Assembly (NCBI RefSeq): GCF_000381365.1 | Contig: NZ_KB905466.1 | Location: forward strand, 866,693-930,692 | From: Bacteroides salyersiae WAL 10018 = DSM 18765 = JCM 12988 | GTDB taxonomy: Bacteria > Bacteroidota > Bacteroidia > Bacteroidales > Bacteroidaceae | Length of the DNA: 64,000 bases | Reading direction: 5' to 3' | In this document: piece after piece, positions 52,865 to 62,789 of the stretch | Position numbering within the stretch: the stretch's first letter is position 1 | How the letters are laid out: the number at the start of each line of letters is the position of its first letter | Notes under the pieces: model-generated | The model's input: only the letters and a program-made list of their open reading frames with translations | Database searches by the model: none | What the model was told of the DNA's origin: nothing | Program-made: the position numbers and the translations under genes

Positions 52865-55051
52865 TTATCTATTGAACAGCTCGAATGTAAATTTACACCC
52901 AACCTGTTTATATTTAAAATTCTCGCTGCTTACAAAAACACCCACATCAAAAATATGCGTACCTATACCATATCCTATTTCCATATACGGATTAAGGTGC
53001 GGAACAAACAATGTATTAACATACAGACGTTCGTTTTGAACATAGCGGGTATATTTTATCAAGTGCCGCAAAAGCAGGAAAGGAGCTTCATAAGTGAAAT
53101 GCGCACGAACATATTTACGGGAAGAGTTATACCAGCGTCCATCCAATAATTGAAAAACGCCGCCAATATCATCATTCCACCCTACGGGCAGGTTACTCCT
53201 TGCCAAATTAGCAAAATCGACAAAATAAAGCTGTTCCTGATTCGTAAATGCACCAAGCCCGAAACGATAATAGATATTACGCATAGGCCCCAACGGGACA
53301 TGGTGTTGAAGATCAAATTCAATTCTCTCATATTCTCCCGTACTTTTAAATACACCTTTGATACCACGCTCGTAGTCAAAAGAGAAAGTAGGAAAAGACG
53401 AGTGAAGGTTCAGCTTTCTTTTCCCATTCATATAATAATACAGGCAAGGAGTCCACTCGACACGGATACGAGGAGCAAAGCTTATATATGTATCCTTAAA
53501 TTTATTCATAAAATCGGGGGTAGGAGGAACTATGGGATTTACAATCACAAACTTCGATTTCTCAATAGCCGTCCTCCTGTGAGCAGAAAAGCCGACACTT
53601 AACTCCAACCCGTTGACAATCTCGATACTATGACGGAAATTAAAAAACAAGTCCTTAAAATAATCCAAATGTATCTGGTCAAAATCAAAAATACTATCTG
53701 GAATGGCTTTCAACTCATCCAATACGTCACTGCTATAAATACGGTTACCATTACCAAAATTAACATGAATAGCCCCCCTCTTCTGCGGCCAATAATCAAA
53801 ATCGGCATTTGCCGACCAATAAAATTCCTTACGGGTAAAATTATAACCAATCCGGGGTACAATCCGCAATACTTTATCTCCGGAAAACAACCGGTTGTAC
53901 TTAAAATCCTGCCGCCAGGAGAAGCCGTTACTACCACTATAACTCAGCAGTAACGGATTTATAATAGGAGAACATTTGACACTACCGACATGGGACAGAT
54001 CCATGTTAATATCAGATAACAAAAAATCGCCCACCTCCCCCCAAAACACACGACGCCGTGAAGGAGGTTTCGAAACGGAAGTATCTTTCCTTAAAGCATA
54101 ATCCTCATACAGTTTTTTTTCATCGCTGCTCAACTCGACAGGACGCAAAGAAGCAAAATGGGCACTATCCACCAGCAGAGAGTTCGTATCCGATCTCAAT
54201 GTATAAGATTCCGTAAGGTCAAACTTCTTTTTTTCTTTACGATACTTACCCCGGTCATTCAACTCGATGGAATTATAATTCAATGAAGCCAGATAACTGC
54301 CATCTACCACATTACCCACAAAATTGAAACGGACCTTAAATTCATAACACACAGGCAGAAATTCATTGTCATCCCCCACCTCTCCCATTTTAATGAGATT
54401 TTCAAAAGTCAGAAGTTCAGAACGTCCGGAAAAACGTATTTCACGCAGACTCCACACATCAGAACTGACAATCATATATCCTCCCACCAACTGGTCACTT
54501 TTCGACTTAGGAATAAAACGTATTTTATAGTGCATATTATCCTGTGTCCCCATGATAGTATCTATCTGGTAACGATAATATTTTTTCGCATTTTTGGCAA
54601 GTGGCGAGAGCAGGCGGTCGTAAAGCAATGTAGGAGAATAGGCATTAACATGAAAATATTCAAGCATCGTTGCCTGGAAGCCGCCACTGAAAACAGTACC
54701 GTAACCGGCTTTTACCTTTTGATCGTAAATATTGGGAGCTGTGAAATGCAATTCACTATACGATTCCATCAAATACTCACGCACCCCTTTCTGCATGCGA
54801 AACATTTTCGGAAGGTAGCGGAACATGAAATTCTTTTTTCGGATATTCAGTTTACCTTTTATATAAAGGTCTGCCCGGTAGTCATTCACTATTTTTTCAT
54901 AGAAAGGGGTAAAGGTCATCACATTATGCAAGATAGAATCCACAGTGATGGGTTCACTCGTATACAGGTTCAAAACAGAATTGGCTCTTCCTTTCGGTAC
55001 TAAAAGGAATAAAACCAGAACCAAAATCCATATCAACTTATAGTGTTTCAA
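52865..55051 (-). CDS. DUF5686 family outer-membrane protein
   Basis: 728 residues from the TTG at 55051. The signal peptide is LIWILVLVLFLLVPKGRANS. The N-terminal region (YEKIVNDYRADLYIKGKLNI and MFRMQKGVREYLMESYSELH) matches DUF5686. The C-terminal half alternates like a beta-barrel, ending GCKFTFELFNR. No in-frame ATG lies upstream. An ATG at 55067 is one base out of frame across eight T on the coding strand, so either TTG is used or the tract is a frameshift. The family is related to TonB-linked barrel proteins, function unknown. It stands alone, divergent from glnN. Confidence 0.8.
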   Translation of the reverse strand: MKHYKLIWILVLVLFLLVPKGRANSVLNLYTSEPITVDSILHNVMTFTPFYEKIVNDYRADLYIKGKLNIRKKNFMFRYLPKMFRMQKGVREYLMESYSELHFTAPNIYDQKVKAGYGTVFSGGFQATMLEYFHVNAYSPTLLYDRLLSPLAKNAKKYYRYQIDTIMGTQDNMHYKIRFIPKSKSDQLVGGYMIVSSDVWSLREIRFSGRSELLTFENLIKMGEVGDDNEFLPVCYEFKVRFNFVGNVVDGSYLASLNYNSIELNDRGKYRKEKKKFDLTESYTLRSDTNSLLVDSAHFASLRPVELSSDEKKLYEDYALRKDTSVSKPPSRRRVFWGEVGDFLLSDINMDLSHVGSVKCSPIINPLLLSYSGSNGFSWRQDFKYNRLFSGDKVLRIVPRIGYNFTRKEFYWSANADFDYWPQKRGAIHVNFGNGNRIYSSDVLDELKAIPDSIFDFDQIHLDYFKDLFFNFRHSIEIVNGLELSVGFSAHRRTAIEKSKFVIVNPIVPPTPDFMNKFKDTYISFAPRIRVEWTPCLYYYMNGKRKLNLHSSFPTFSFDYERGIKGVFKSTGEYERIEFDLQHHVPLGPMRNIYYRFGLGAFTNQEQLYFVDFANLARSNLPVGWNDDIGGVFQLLDGRWYNSSRKYVRAHFTYEAPFLLLRHLIKYTRYVQNERLYVNTLFVPHLNPYMEIGYGIGTHIFDVGVFVSSENFKYKQVGCKFTFELFNR

Positions 55052-55426
55052 AAAAAATCCTTTCCATTACTATGGAACAAATATACTTAAAAACAATGAA
55101 AAGAAAAGATCTATCCGGAGATTAACACTGATTTATAAAAAAGAGTTATAGTCAACCTTTGGCTTTGATGAGCTCCGAACGATACACGACAATGTATCCC
55201 TTTTATCATGTAATGGAACAGATATCAGGCAACGCGACAAAAAAAACAGCAAAGAAAAATTCCCCAAAGAAAGACATGACGAAACACTTATCGGGTTTGT
55301 GCCATTCATCAAGGGGGATTATCTAAGAAAAAAAGATATTTTTCAAAATTACCCCCTAAAATATAGGGGTACTATCAGAAAAAACATATAATTTTGCAGC
55401 ATCAACCGATAAAAAACAGACCATTT
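55052..55426. other. Divergent regulatory region between the DUF5686 and glnN genes
   Basis: About 375 bases without a gene. A -7 element TAATTTTG lies at 55389-55396, 31 bases before the glnN ATG at 55427. Just upstream is the small hairpin CCCCTAAAATATAGGGG (about 55355-55371), placed where an operator would act on the glnN promoter. No -33 match was found and nothing else is recognisable. Confidence 0.5.
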
Positions 55427-57616
55427 ATGTCTAAAATGAGATTTTTCGCTTTACAAGAGCTCTCAAACAGAGGCCCTCTGGAGGTCATCACTCCTTCCAA
55501 CAAATTATCCGATTATTATGGCAGTCATGTATTCGATCGTAAGAAAATGCAGGAATATCTTCCTAAAGAAGCTTACAAGGCGGTAACCGATGCCATTGAA
55601 AAAGGTACTCCTATCAGTCGTGAAATGGCCGATCTGATTGCCAATGGCATGAAAAGTTGGGCTAAATCGCTCAATGTAACTCATTATACGCACTGGTTTC
55701 AGCCTCTTACAGACGGAACAGCAGAAAAGCATGACGGTTTTATCGAGTTCGGCGAAGACGGAGGGGTCATTGAACGCTTCTCCGGAAAACTGCTTATCCA
55801 GCAAGAACCGGACGCTTCCTCTTTCCCTAACGGAGGTATCCGCAACACGTTCGAAGCACGCGGATATACTGCTTGGGACGTCTCTTCACCGGCTTTCGTA
55901 GTAGACACTACCTTGTGTATCCCTACTATTTTCATCTCTTATACCGGCGAAGCATTAGATTATAAAACACCTTTGCTGAAAGCACTCGCAGCCGTTGATA
56001 AAGCAGCAACCGAAGTGTGTCAGTTGTTCGACAAAAACGTAACCCGCGTATTCACCAACTTAGGATGGGAACAGGAGTATTTTCTTGTCGACTCCTCTTT
56101 ATATAATGCACGTCCGGATCTTTGCCTGACGGGACGTACGCTGATGGGGCACTCTTCGGCCAAAGACCAGCAGTTGGAAGATCATTATTTCGGTTCTATC
56201 CCCCCCCGCGTCACTGCATTTATGAAAGAGTTGGAAATAGAGTGCCATAAACTGGGAATTCCGGTAAAAACCCGTCACAATGAGGTTGCTCCCAATCAAT
56301 TTGAATTAGCTCCTATTTTTGAAAATGCCAACCTCGCCAACGACCATAACCAACTCGTTATGGATTTGATGAAGCGCATTGCCCGTAAACATAACTTTGC
56401 CGTATTGCTACACGAGAAACCATATAGCGGAGTCAATGGATCGGGGAAACACAATAACTGGTCGCTCTGTACCGACACCGGCATTAATCTTTTTGCCCCG
56501 GGAAAGAATCCGAAAGGCAATATGCTTTTCCTCACCTTCCTGGTAAATGTATTAATGATGGTTTACAAAAATCAAGATTTGCTACGTGCTTCTATCATGA
56601 GCGCCGGCAACAGTCATCGTTTGGGTGCTAATGAAGCTCCTCCCGCTATTCTTTCTATTTTCCTGGGCAAACAGCTCTCTGCCACTTTGGACGAAATAGT
56701 ACGCCAGGTAGGAAGCAGCAAAATGACACCGGAAGAAAAAACAACATTAAAATTAGGTATAGGGCGTATTCCGGAAATTTTACTGGACACCACAGATAGA
56801 AACCGTACTTCCCCGTTCGCTTTCACTGGAAACCGTTTTGAATTCCGTGCAGCAGGTTCCTCTTCCAACTGTGCTGCCGCCATGATCGCCATCAATGCCG
56901 CCATGGCCAATCAGTTAAACGAATTCCGTGCTTCTGTCGAAAAACTGATGGAAGAAGGAATCGGCAAGGACGAAGCCATTTTCCGTTTGCTGAAAGAAAC
57001 GATCATTGCTTCCGAACCGATCCGTTTCGAAGGTGACGGCTATTCGGAAGAATGGAAACAAGAAGCAGCCCGCCGTGGATTGAGCAATATCTGCCATGTG
57101 CCTGAAGCGTTGATGCATTACATGGATAACCAATCCAAATCGGTATTGATAGGCGAACGTATTTTCAACGAAACGGAACTGGCCTGCCGTCTGGAAGTAG
57201 AGCTGGAGAAATACACCATGAAAGTTCAGATAGAAAGCCGCGTATTGGGCGATCTGGCCATCAACCACATCGTTCCGATTGCCGTAATCTATCAAAACCG
57301 CTTATTGGAGAATTTAAGAGGACTGAAAGAAATATTCCCTCCGGAAGAATATGAAATCATGAGTGCCGACCGTAAAGAACTCATCAGAGAAATTTCACGC
57401 CGCGTCACTGCCATCAAGGTATTAGTCAGAGACATGACAGAAGCCCGCAAAGTGGCCAATCATAAAGATAATTTCCAGGAAAAGGCATTTGCCTATGAGG
57501 AAACCGTACGGCCTTATCTGGATAATATCCGCGATCATATCGATCATCTGGAAATGGAAATCGATGATGAAATATGGCCTCTGCCCAAATACAGGGAATT
57601 GTTATTCACTAAATAA
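55427..57616 (+). CDS. glnN: Glutamine synthetase type III
   Basis: 729 residues, the length of the type III enzymes of Bacteroides. The start at 55427 (MSKMRFFALQELSNR) is preferred because earlier in-frame sequence overlaps the -7 element. Motifs: TRHNEVAPNQFELAPIFENA, LLHEKPYSGVNGSGKHNNWS (ATP and glutamate binding) and RTSPFAFTGNRFEFRAAGSS. It makes glutamine from glutamate, ammonia and ATP, and forms a dodecamer. The gene is monocistronic by its promoter and the hairpin downstream, and probably responds to nitrogen supply. Confidence 0.97.
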   Translation: MSKMRFFALQELSNRGPLEVITPSNKLSDYYGSHVFDRKKMQEYLPKEAYKAVTDAIEKGTPISREMADLIANGMKSWAKSLNVTHYTHWFQPLTDGTAEKHDGFIEFGEDGGVIERFSGKLLIQQEPDASSFPNGGIRNTFEARGYTAWDVSSPAFVVDTTLCIPTIFISYTGEALDYKTPLLKALAAVDKAATEVCQLFDKNVTRVFTNLGWEQEYFLVDSSLYNARPDLCLTGRTLMGHSSAKDQQLEDHYFGSIPPRVTAFMKELEIECHKLGIPVKTRHNEVAPNQFELAPIFENANLANDHNQLVMDLMKRIARKHNFAVLLHEKPYSGVNGSGKHNNWSLCTDTGINLFAPGKNPKGNMLFLTFLVNVLMMVYKNQDLLRASIMSAGNSHRLGANEAPPAILSIFLGKQLSATLDEIVRQVGSSKMTPEEKTTLKLGIGRIPEILLDTTDRNRTSPFAFTGNRFEFRAAGSSSNCAAAMIAINAAMANQLNEFRASVEKLMEEGIGKDEAIFRLLKETIIASEPIRFEGDGYSEEWKQEAARRGLSNICHVPEALMHYMDNQSKSVLIGERIFNETELACRLEVELEKYTMKVQIESRVLGDLAINHIVPIAVIYQNRLLENLRGLKEIFPPEEYEIMSADRKELIREISRRVTAIKVLVRDMTEARKVANHKDNFQEKAFAYEETVRPYLDNIRDHIDHLEMEIDDEIWPLPKYRELLFTK

Positions 57617-57647
57617 CAGCCATATAGCGGAACCTATCGCCCCCTTT

Positions 57648-57730
57648 ATAAAAGTGTATACTTCCATTCATGAAAAGTATACACTTTTATGATACAAGAA
57701 TATATACTTTCGCCATGTGAAAGTATACAC
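57648..57730. repeat. Inverted AGTGTATACTT repeat after glnN
   Basis: ATAAAAGTGTATACTT (57648-57663) and its exact complement (57675-57690) form a 16-bp stem with an 11-base loop. A third AAAGTATACACT follows at 57720-57731. It may terminate glnN. GTGTATA motifs like these also occur at 12291-12330. The rest of 57617-57849 shows a -7-like CAGTTTTG at about 57833. Confidence 0.6.
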
Positions 57731-57849
57731 TCCTGCCATCCGCATTTCGACACACAAAATCCACTTGTGTGCAATCTTTTTTTCATTTTGTTCTTTTTCT
57801 CATTTTTTCTTTCTACATTTGTGCTTTATAACACAGTTTTGCAGCACTT

Positions 57850-58551
57850 ATGGTAAAGACAAACTTGTCAGACATAGATATCGCGGAAAAACTTTCCGAT
57901 ATGTGGGCTCCTTTGAATAACGAACAAAGAGAGTTCCTGGCGAATAATTTTACTCTACAAAATTATAAGAAGAACGAAGTTATTTATTGCGAAGGTGAAA
58001 CGCCTACCCATCTAATGTGTCTCCTTAGCGGAAAAGTGAAAATATATAAGGAAGGAGTCGGAGGACGCAGCCAGATTATACGCATGATGAAGCCGACCGA
58101 ATATTTTGCTTATCGTGCTTTTTTTGCCAAAGAAGATTTTGTAACCGCTGCAGCAGCTTTCGAACCATCTCTCGTGGGATTGGTGCCAATGAGTGCTATC
58201 ATGACTTTAGTTACTCAAAACAATGACTTAGCTATGTTTTTTATCCGTCAGCTCTCTGTTGATTTAGGAATTGCAGATGAACGGACGGTAAACCTGACCC
58301 AAAAACATATTCGCGGCAGATTGGCAGAATCTCTCTTGTTCCTCAAAGAAAGTTACGGGCTTGAAGAAGACGGATCGACCTTAAGCATTTACCTCTCACG
58401 GGAAGACTTGGCAAACCTCTCCAACATGACGACCTCCAATGCTATCCGCACCTTATCAAACTTTGCAACTGAACGCCTTATCACAATCGACGGAAGGAAA
58501 ATAAAAATCATTGATGAAGAAAAGCTGAAGAAGATCAGCAAAATAGGATAA
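57850..58551 (+). CDS. cur: Crp/Fnr family transcription regulator, probable Cur orthologue
   Basis: 233 residues. A cyclic-nucleotide-binding-like domain (about 25-140: YCEGETPTHLMCLLSGKVKI and AFFAKEDFVTAAAAFEPSLV) is joined by a dimer helix to a winged helix-turn-helix (LSREDLANLSNMTTSNAIRT). There are no Cys clusters, so it is not an oxygen-sensing Fnr. In B. thetaiotaomicron the gene beside glutamine synthetase BT4339 is BT4338 (Cur, formerly MalR), the master regulator of carbohydrate use and gut fitness. The same neighbour here makes this a probable orthologue; the symbol rests on context, not on an alignment. The ligand of Cur is unknown. Confidence 0.8.
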   Translation: MVKTNLSDIDIAEKLSDMWAPLNNEQREFLANNFTLQNYKKNEVIYCEGETPTHLMCLLSGKVKIYKEGVGGRSQIIRMMKPTEYFAYRAFFAKEDFVTAAAAFEPSLVGLVPMSAIMTLVTQNNDLAMFFIRQLSVDLGIADERTVNLTQKHIRGRLAESLLFLKESYGLEEDGSTLSIYLSREDLANLSNMTTSNAIRTLSNFATERLITIDGRKIKIIDEEKLKKISKIG

Positions 58552-58593
58552 TTTTTTTATCTCAATTATATAACTTAACACACATTTAGTACC

Positions 58594-61029
58594 ATGAAAA
58601 AAGGATTTTCCTTCTTTCTTTTGTCTCTCCTGTTCATCACCCCCGGATGCAAGGATTCAAAAGAAATCGTGAACGAGTACAACGTCGTTCCGTTGCCCAA
58701 TCAGATGGTCCCCCAACAGGGACGGTTTGATTTGAATAAAAAAGTAAAGGTCATTACGACCGGTTGCTCACCGGAAGTACAATCGATTGCCGACAGTCTT
58801 ATCAACCGACTGGCTATGACAGCCGGTATCTCATTGGAGCGGACAGATAAAGAACATACCGGAATTCCTGCCATCACATTCAACACACAGGAAGGATTGC
58901 CGCAGGAAGGATATAAGTTATCCGTAACCCCTGCCAATATCACTATTACGGCTTCACAACCCAACGGTTTTTTCTATGCTTTGCAAACACTTTATCAACT
59001 TCTCCCCCCGGAGGTTTACGGTAAAGTACGTAACAAACGCGCCAACTGGTCTGTACCAGCCGTCGAAATAGAAGATGCTCCCCGTTTCTCTTACCGTGGA
59101 ATGATGCTCGATCCATGCCGGAATTTCGCTTCGATAGATTATGTATACAAGTTTATCGACATGCTTGCCATGCACAAGATGAACATTTTCCACTGGCACC
59201 TGACGGATGATCAAGGATGGAGAATTGAAATTAAAAAGTTCCCCAAACTGATGGAAATCGGTTCTAAACGAAAAGAAACTTTGGTAGATTACTATTATAC
59301 CAACTATCCTCAAATCTTTGACGGGAAAGAAGTCGGAGGATATTATACTCAGGAACAGATAAAAGAGGTAGTGGCTTATGCAGCCAGCAAATACATTACG
59401 GTCATCCCGGAAATCGAAATGCCGGGCCATGCCATCGCTGCCATAGCCTCTTATCCGGAGCTTTCGTGCACGCCCGATACGACTTATGACGTGACGGGTA
59501 CGTGGGGAGTATTCGATCAAGTGTATTGCCCCAAAGAAGAAACTTTTGCCTTTTTGGAGGGAGTGCTGGATGAAGTCATAGAACTCTTCCCAAGTGCATA
59601 TATCCACATAGGAGGCGACGAATGTCCCAAGACATCCTGGAAGAATTGCACACACTGCCAAGAACTTATAAAGAAATTAGGATTAAAAGACGATACGACT
59701 CCGAATTCCATTGACGGAAAACTACACAGTAAGGAGGACAAGCTGCAAAGCTATTTCGTTACCCGCATGGAGAAATACCTGAACGGTAAAGGGCGCAACA
59801 TCATCGGTTGGGACGAAATCCTGGAAGGAGGTTTGGCCCCCAACGCTACCGTCATGTCATGGAGAGGTGTGGCAGGCGGAATGAACGCTGCCAAGTTGGG
59901 ACACAATGCTATCATGACTCCAAGTCCGTATATGTATGTGGATTACTATCAGGAAGATCCGGAAACAGCACCGGTCACTATCGGCGGATATGTCACCCTT
60001 AAAATGACCTATACCTACAATCCGGTAGAAGATAATGCTGATGAACTGGTAAAGAAACACATCATCGGCGTACAGGGAAATGCATGGGCGGAGTACATGC
60101 AGACCGACGACCGTCGCGACTATCAGATATTTCCCAAAGCCATTGCCATTGCCGAAACCGGTTGGACACAAAATCAAAATAAAGGCTGGGAAAGTTTCTG
60201 CCGACGTATGGCCGGAGAGTTCGAAAGACTGGATATCATGAATGTCAAAGCATGCCGTAATTTCTTTGATGTAAACATTAATACCCACGTAGAAAACGAT
60301 ACGCTAAATGTAGTATTAGAATGCTATTATCCGGATGCGGAAATTCATTATACGACCGACGGAAGCGAACCGACACTTCAATCTACCCTCTATACCGCAC
60401 CTTTCCCGCTACAAGGAAATATCGATTTGAAAGCAGCCGCTTTCAAAAACGGTAAAATGTTAGGGAAAGTTCGCCACAAGCCTCTCTACGGCAACCTCAT
60501 CAGTGGAAAAAGCTTCACCGTGACACCTGGTACTGGATGGATAGCCGGAGATACTTTTGGAGAAAACGATCTGTTCGGAGCTGATAAAACAACTTTCGGA
60601 CTGACTAACGGTAAACGTGGAAACAATGCCTCTTACACTCCGTGGACCAGTTTCGCCATGAACGATCAGCGTACAGAAGTCATATTCACAGTACAACTGG
60701 ACAAACCGGTACAGATTAGTAAAGTCGTATTCGGTTCGCTGTTCAACCCGGCTTACCGTATCCTGCCTGCCGGCAGTGCAAAAGTAGAAGTCTCCGATGA
60801 TGGAAAACAGTACCGCGAAGTAGCAACTGCTTCATTTACAAGGCAACTGCCCGAAAAGGGAAGGAAAGCATACACCGATTCTCTCTCTTTTTCCCCTACC
60901 GAAGCCGGTTATGTAAAAGTGACCATCCGCAATGGAGGTACCCTGCGCAACGGAATCGATTTCAAAACCGATTCTCCGAAAAAGCTTCTGCAGGCCGACC
61001 TCTACATTGATGAGATAGAAATCTATTAA
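58594..61029 (+). CDS. Beta-N-acetylhexosaminidase (GH20) lipoprotein
   Basis: 811 residues with the lipobox FITPGCKDS. A GH20b-like domain (about 30-150) leads to the catalytic barrel: MLDPCRNFASIDYVYKFIDM, HWHLTDDQGWRIEIKKFPKL and IHIGGDECPKTSWKNC, where D-E are the catalytic pair. A chitobiase-like C-terminal domain (AEIHYTTDGSEPTLQSTLYT) and an F5/8 type C-like domain follow. It removes terminal GlcNAc or GalNAc from host N-glycans, mucin or glycolipids. It lies 42 bases after the Cur-like gene and may be co-transcribed; a strong terminator follows. Confidence 0.93.
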   Translation: MKKGFSFFLLSLLFITPGCKDSKEIVNEYNVVPLPNQMVPQQGRFDLNKKVKVITTGCSPEVQSIADSLINRLAMTAGISLERTDKEHTGIPAITFNTQEGLPQEGYKLSVTPANITITASQPNGFFYALQTLYQLLPPEVYGKVRNKRANWSVPAVEIEDAPRFSYRGMMLDPCRNFASIDYVYKFIDMLAMHKMNIFHWHLTDDQGWRIEIKKFPKLMEIGSKRKETLVDYYYTNYPQIFDGKEVGGYYTQEQIKEVVAYAASKYITVIPEIEMPGHAIAAIASYPELSCTPDTTYDVTGTWGVFDQVYCPKEETFAFLEGVLDEVIELFPSAYIHIGGDECPKTSWKNCTHCQELIKKLGLKDDTTPNSIDGKLHSKEDKLQSYFVTRMEKYLNGKGRNIIGWDEILEGGLAPNATVMSWRGVAGGMNAAKLGHNAIMTPSPYMYVDYYQEDPETAPVTIGGYVTLKMTYTYNPVEDNADELVKKHIIGVQGNAWAEYMQTDDRRDYQIFPKAIAIAETGWTQNQNKGWESFCRRMAGEFERLDIMNVKACRNFFDVNINTHVENDTLNVVLECYYPDAEIHYTTDGSEPTLQSTLYTAPFPLQGNIDLKAAAFKNGKMLGKVRHKPLYGNLISGKSFTVTPGTGWIAGDTFGENDLFGADKTTFGLTNGKRGNNASYTPWTSFAMNDQRTEVIFTVQLDKPVQISKVVFGSLFNPAYRILPAGSAKVEVSDDGKQYREVATASFTRQLPEKGRKAYTDSLSFSPTEAGYVKVTIRNGGTLRNGIDFKTDSPKKLLQADLYIDEIEIY

Positions 61030-61063
61030 AAAAAGAGATTAAAACGGATTATAAAATTCACAA

Positions 61064-61100
61064 AAACGGGCTGTGCAACTTTTCATCGCACAGCCCGTTT
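61064..61100. terminator. Terminator between the GH20 and trxB genes
   Basis: AAACGGGCTGTGC and GCACAGCCCGTTT form a perfect 13-bp stem with an 11-base loop, with A and T runs on either side. It serves both convergent genes. Confidence 0.92.
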
Positions 61101-61129
61101 CTTTTAAATCCTATTTTCTATTTCTTTAA

Positions 61130-62077
61130 TTAAATAAGTCCCTTTTCCGACAAATAACGTTCAGCCTCAATAGCAGCTTTACAACCGCTTCCGGCAGCCG
61201 TTATCGCCTGACGATAATGCGGATCGGCCACATCTCCGGCGGCAAAAACACCCGGTATCTTCGTACAAGGCTTGTCGGGTGTCGTTATGATATATCCCAC
61301 TTCATCCGTATCCAGATAAGGTTTAAAGATATCAGAATTCGGTTTATGTCCGATGGCCAGGAAGAAACCATCGACAGGCAATGTGTAACGTTCCTCATCC
61401 GGTTCTCCCCAACGTTTCACAAGGCTCATACCTTCTACACCGTTTTCACCGAAGAGTCCTGTCACATTATGTTCAAACAGCACCTCGATCTTCTCATGAT
61501 TCCGCACACGTTCCTGCATAATTTTCGACGCACGCAGATAGGGTTTACGAACCACCAAATATACCTTTGAGGCTAATCCGGCCAGATAAATCGCCTCTTC
61601 ACAAGCCGTATCACCACCGCCGACAACAGCAACCACTTTCTTCCGGTAGAAGAAACCGTCACAAGTGGCACAAGCGCTCACACCCATTCCGGCGTATTTC
61701 TTTTCGTCGTCCAATCCCAAGTATTTGGCCGTAGCTCCGGTTGCAATAATCAATGTTTCCGTTTCGATTTCCTTGTCGCCGTCAATTGTAATCTTATAAG
61801 GAGCCTTACTCAAATCAGAGGCAGTGGCAATACCAAAACGGATATCCGCACCGAAACGCCCTGCCTGTGCACGTAAATCTTCCATCAATTGCGGCCCGCT
61901 GATCCCTTCAGGGTATCCGGGAAAGTTCTCCACGTCTGTGGTTGTAGTCAACTGCCCGCCGGGCTGAAGTCCTTCATAAAGCACAGGAGACAAATTAGCA
62001 CGTCCTGCATATATCGCCGCCGTATATCCGGCGGGGCCCGAACCTACAATCAGGCATTTCACTTTTTCTATTTCCAT
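61130..62077 (-). CDS. trxB: Thioredoxin reductase
   Basis: 315 residues, the normal length. The FAD motif is CLIVGSGPAGYTAAIYAGRA, the redox-active disulfide SACATCDGFFYRKK (C-x-x-C), and the NADPH motif VVAVVGGGDTACEEAIYLA. The end has VFAAGDVADPHYRQAITAAG. It reduces thioredoxin with NADPH in the cytoplasm, central to oxidative-stress defence in anaerobes. It is upstream of nothing visible in its own direction but a terminator, and follows the LolA-like gene by 51 bases. Confidence 0.97.
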   Translation of the reverse strand: MEIEKVKCLIVGSGPAGYTAAIYAGRANLSPVLYEGLQPGGQLTTTTDVENFPGYPEGISGPQLMEDLRAQAGRFGADIRFGIATASDLSKAPYKITIDGDKEIETETLIIATGATAKYLGLDDEKKYAGMGVSACATCDGFFYRKKVVAVVGGGDTACEEAIYLAGLASKVYLVVRKPYLRASKIMQERVRNHEKIEVLFEHNVTGLFGENGVEGMSLVKRWGEPDEERYTLPVDGFFLAIGHKPNSDIFKPYLDTDEVGYIITTPDKPCTKIPGVFAAGDVADPHYRQAITAAGSGCKAAIEAERYLSEKGLI

Positions 62078-62128
62078 CGTTCTATTTGTTATTTTACAAT
62101 TTACTATTCAAGGTTGAAAAACTACTGT

Positions 62129-62770
62129 TTATCTCAAATCTATGACTTCGGCAGTAGGGTATTGTTTCTTATCGAACACAAACACAGAGTCAGCCAGCTT
62201 TAATCCTGTCTGATACCGGGTGATTGTTATCTCGCTCCGGCTGCCGTCTCTCTGTTCTACAGCAATAAAAACAGGTTCGTAAGTATCTTTCGTCACATAA
62301 AGCACAATGCGCGATAAATCCTGTTTCTTATTCGTTGCAGTAAGAACAACCTCGCTGACGGGCGTTCCTCTAAACTTCTTTTCAACTCCCAGTTTATAAT
62401 CAAAGCCTTTCTTATAAAGATAAAGCAACGCGTAAGGATTCATACCCTGCAATTCTTCTTCCGTAGGAGTACTGATGTTCACCTCATCATTTTGCGTTAA
62501 ATAGCTCCATTGGGTTTCCCCGTCAAACCAAGAAATTGTTTCAGATGTTTTCAATAGAAACTTCTCCCCCTTCAGTTTTATGTTCCCGATGGCTTTACCT
62601 AACGAGCCTCCCTTATTAAAAGCCTCTACAGTAAAATCGGCTTGTACACCGCTGGCCTTCTCAAAAGCAGCAGCCGTCTTATCCAGCATGAGTTTTGCCT
62701 GCGCTTGTTTTTGGGCAAACACAGGCAAAGTCAGTAAAGCTATCAAAATGCTAAAAATGTACTTTTCCAT
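62129..62770 (-). CDS. LolA-like outer-membrane lipoprotein carrier protein
   Basis: 213 residues with a signal peptide (IFSILIALLTLPVFAQ). The LolA fold is suggested by FEKASGVQADFTVEAFNKGG, EKFLLKTSETISWFDGETQW and SRIVLYVTKDTYEPVFIAVE. LolA shuttles lipoproteins through the periplasm from LolCDE to the outer membrane. It lies 19 bases after ftsK, an arrangement also found in other Bacteroides and in E. coli (ftsK-lolA), supporting the call. Confidence 0.85.
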   Translation of the reverse strand: MEKYIFSILIALLTLPVFAQKQAQAKLMLDKTAAAFEKASGVQADFTVEAFNKGGSLGKAIGNIKLKGEKFLLKTSETISWFDGETQWSYLTQNDEVNISTPTEEELQGMNPYALLYLYKKGFDYKLGVEKKFRGTPVSEVVLTATNKKQDLSRIVLYVTKDTYEPVFIAVEQRDGSRSEITITRYQTGLKLADSVFVFDKKQYPTAEVIDLR

Positions 62771-62789
62771 TTGTTGTATTAACGCTTAC

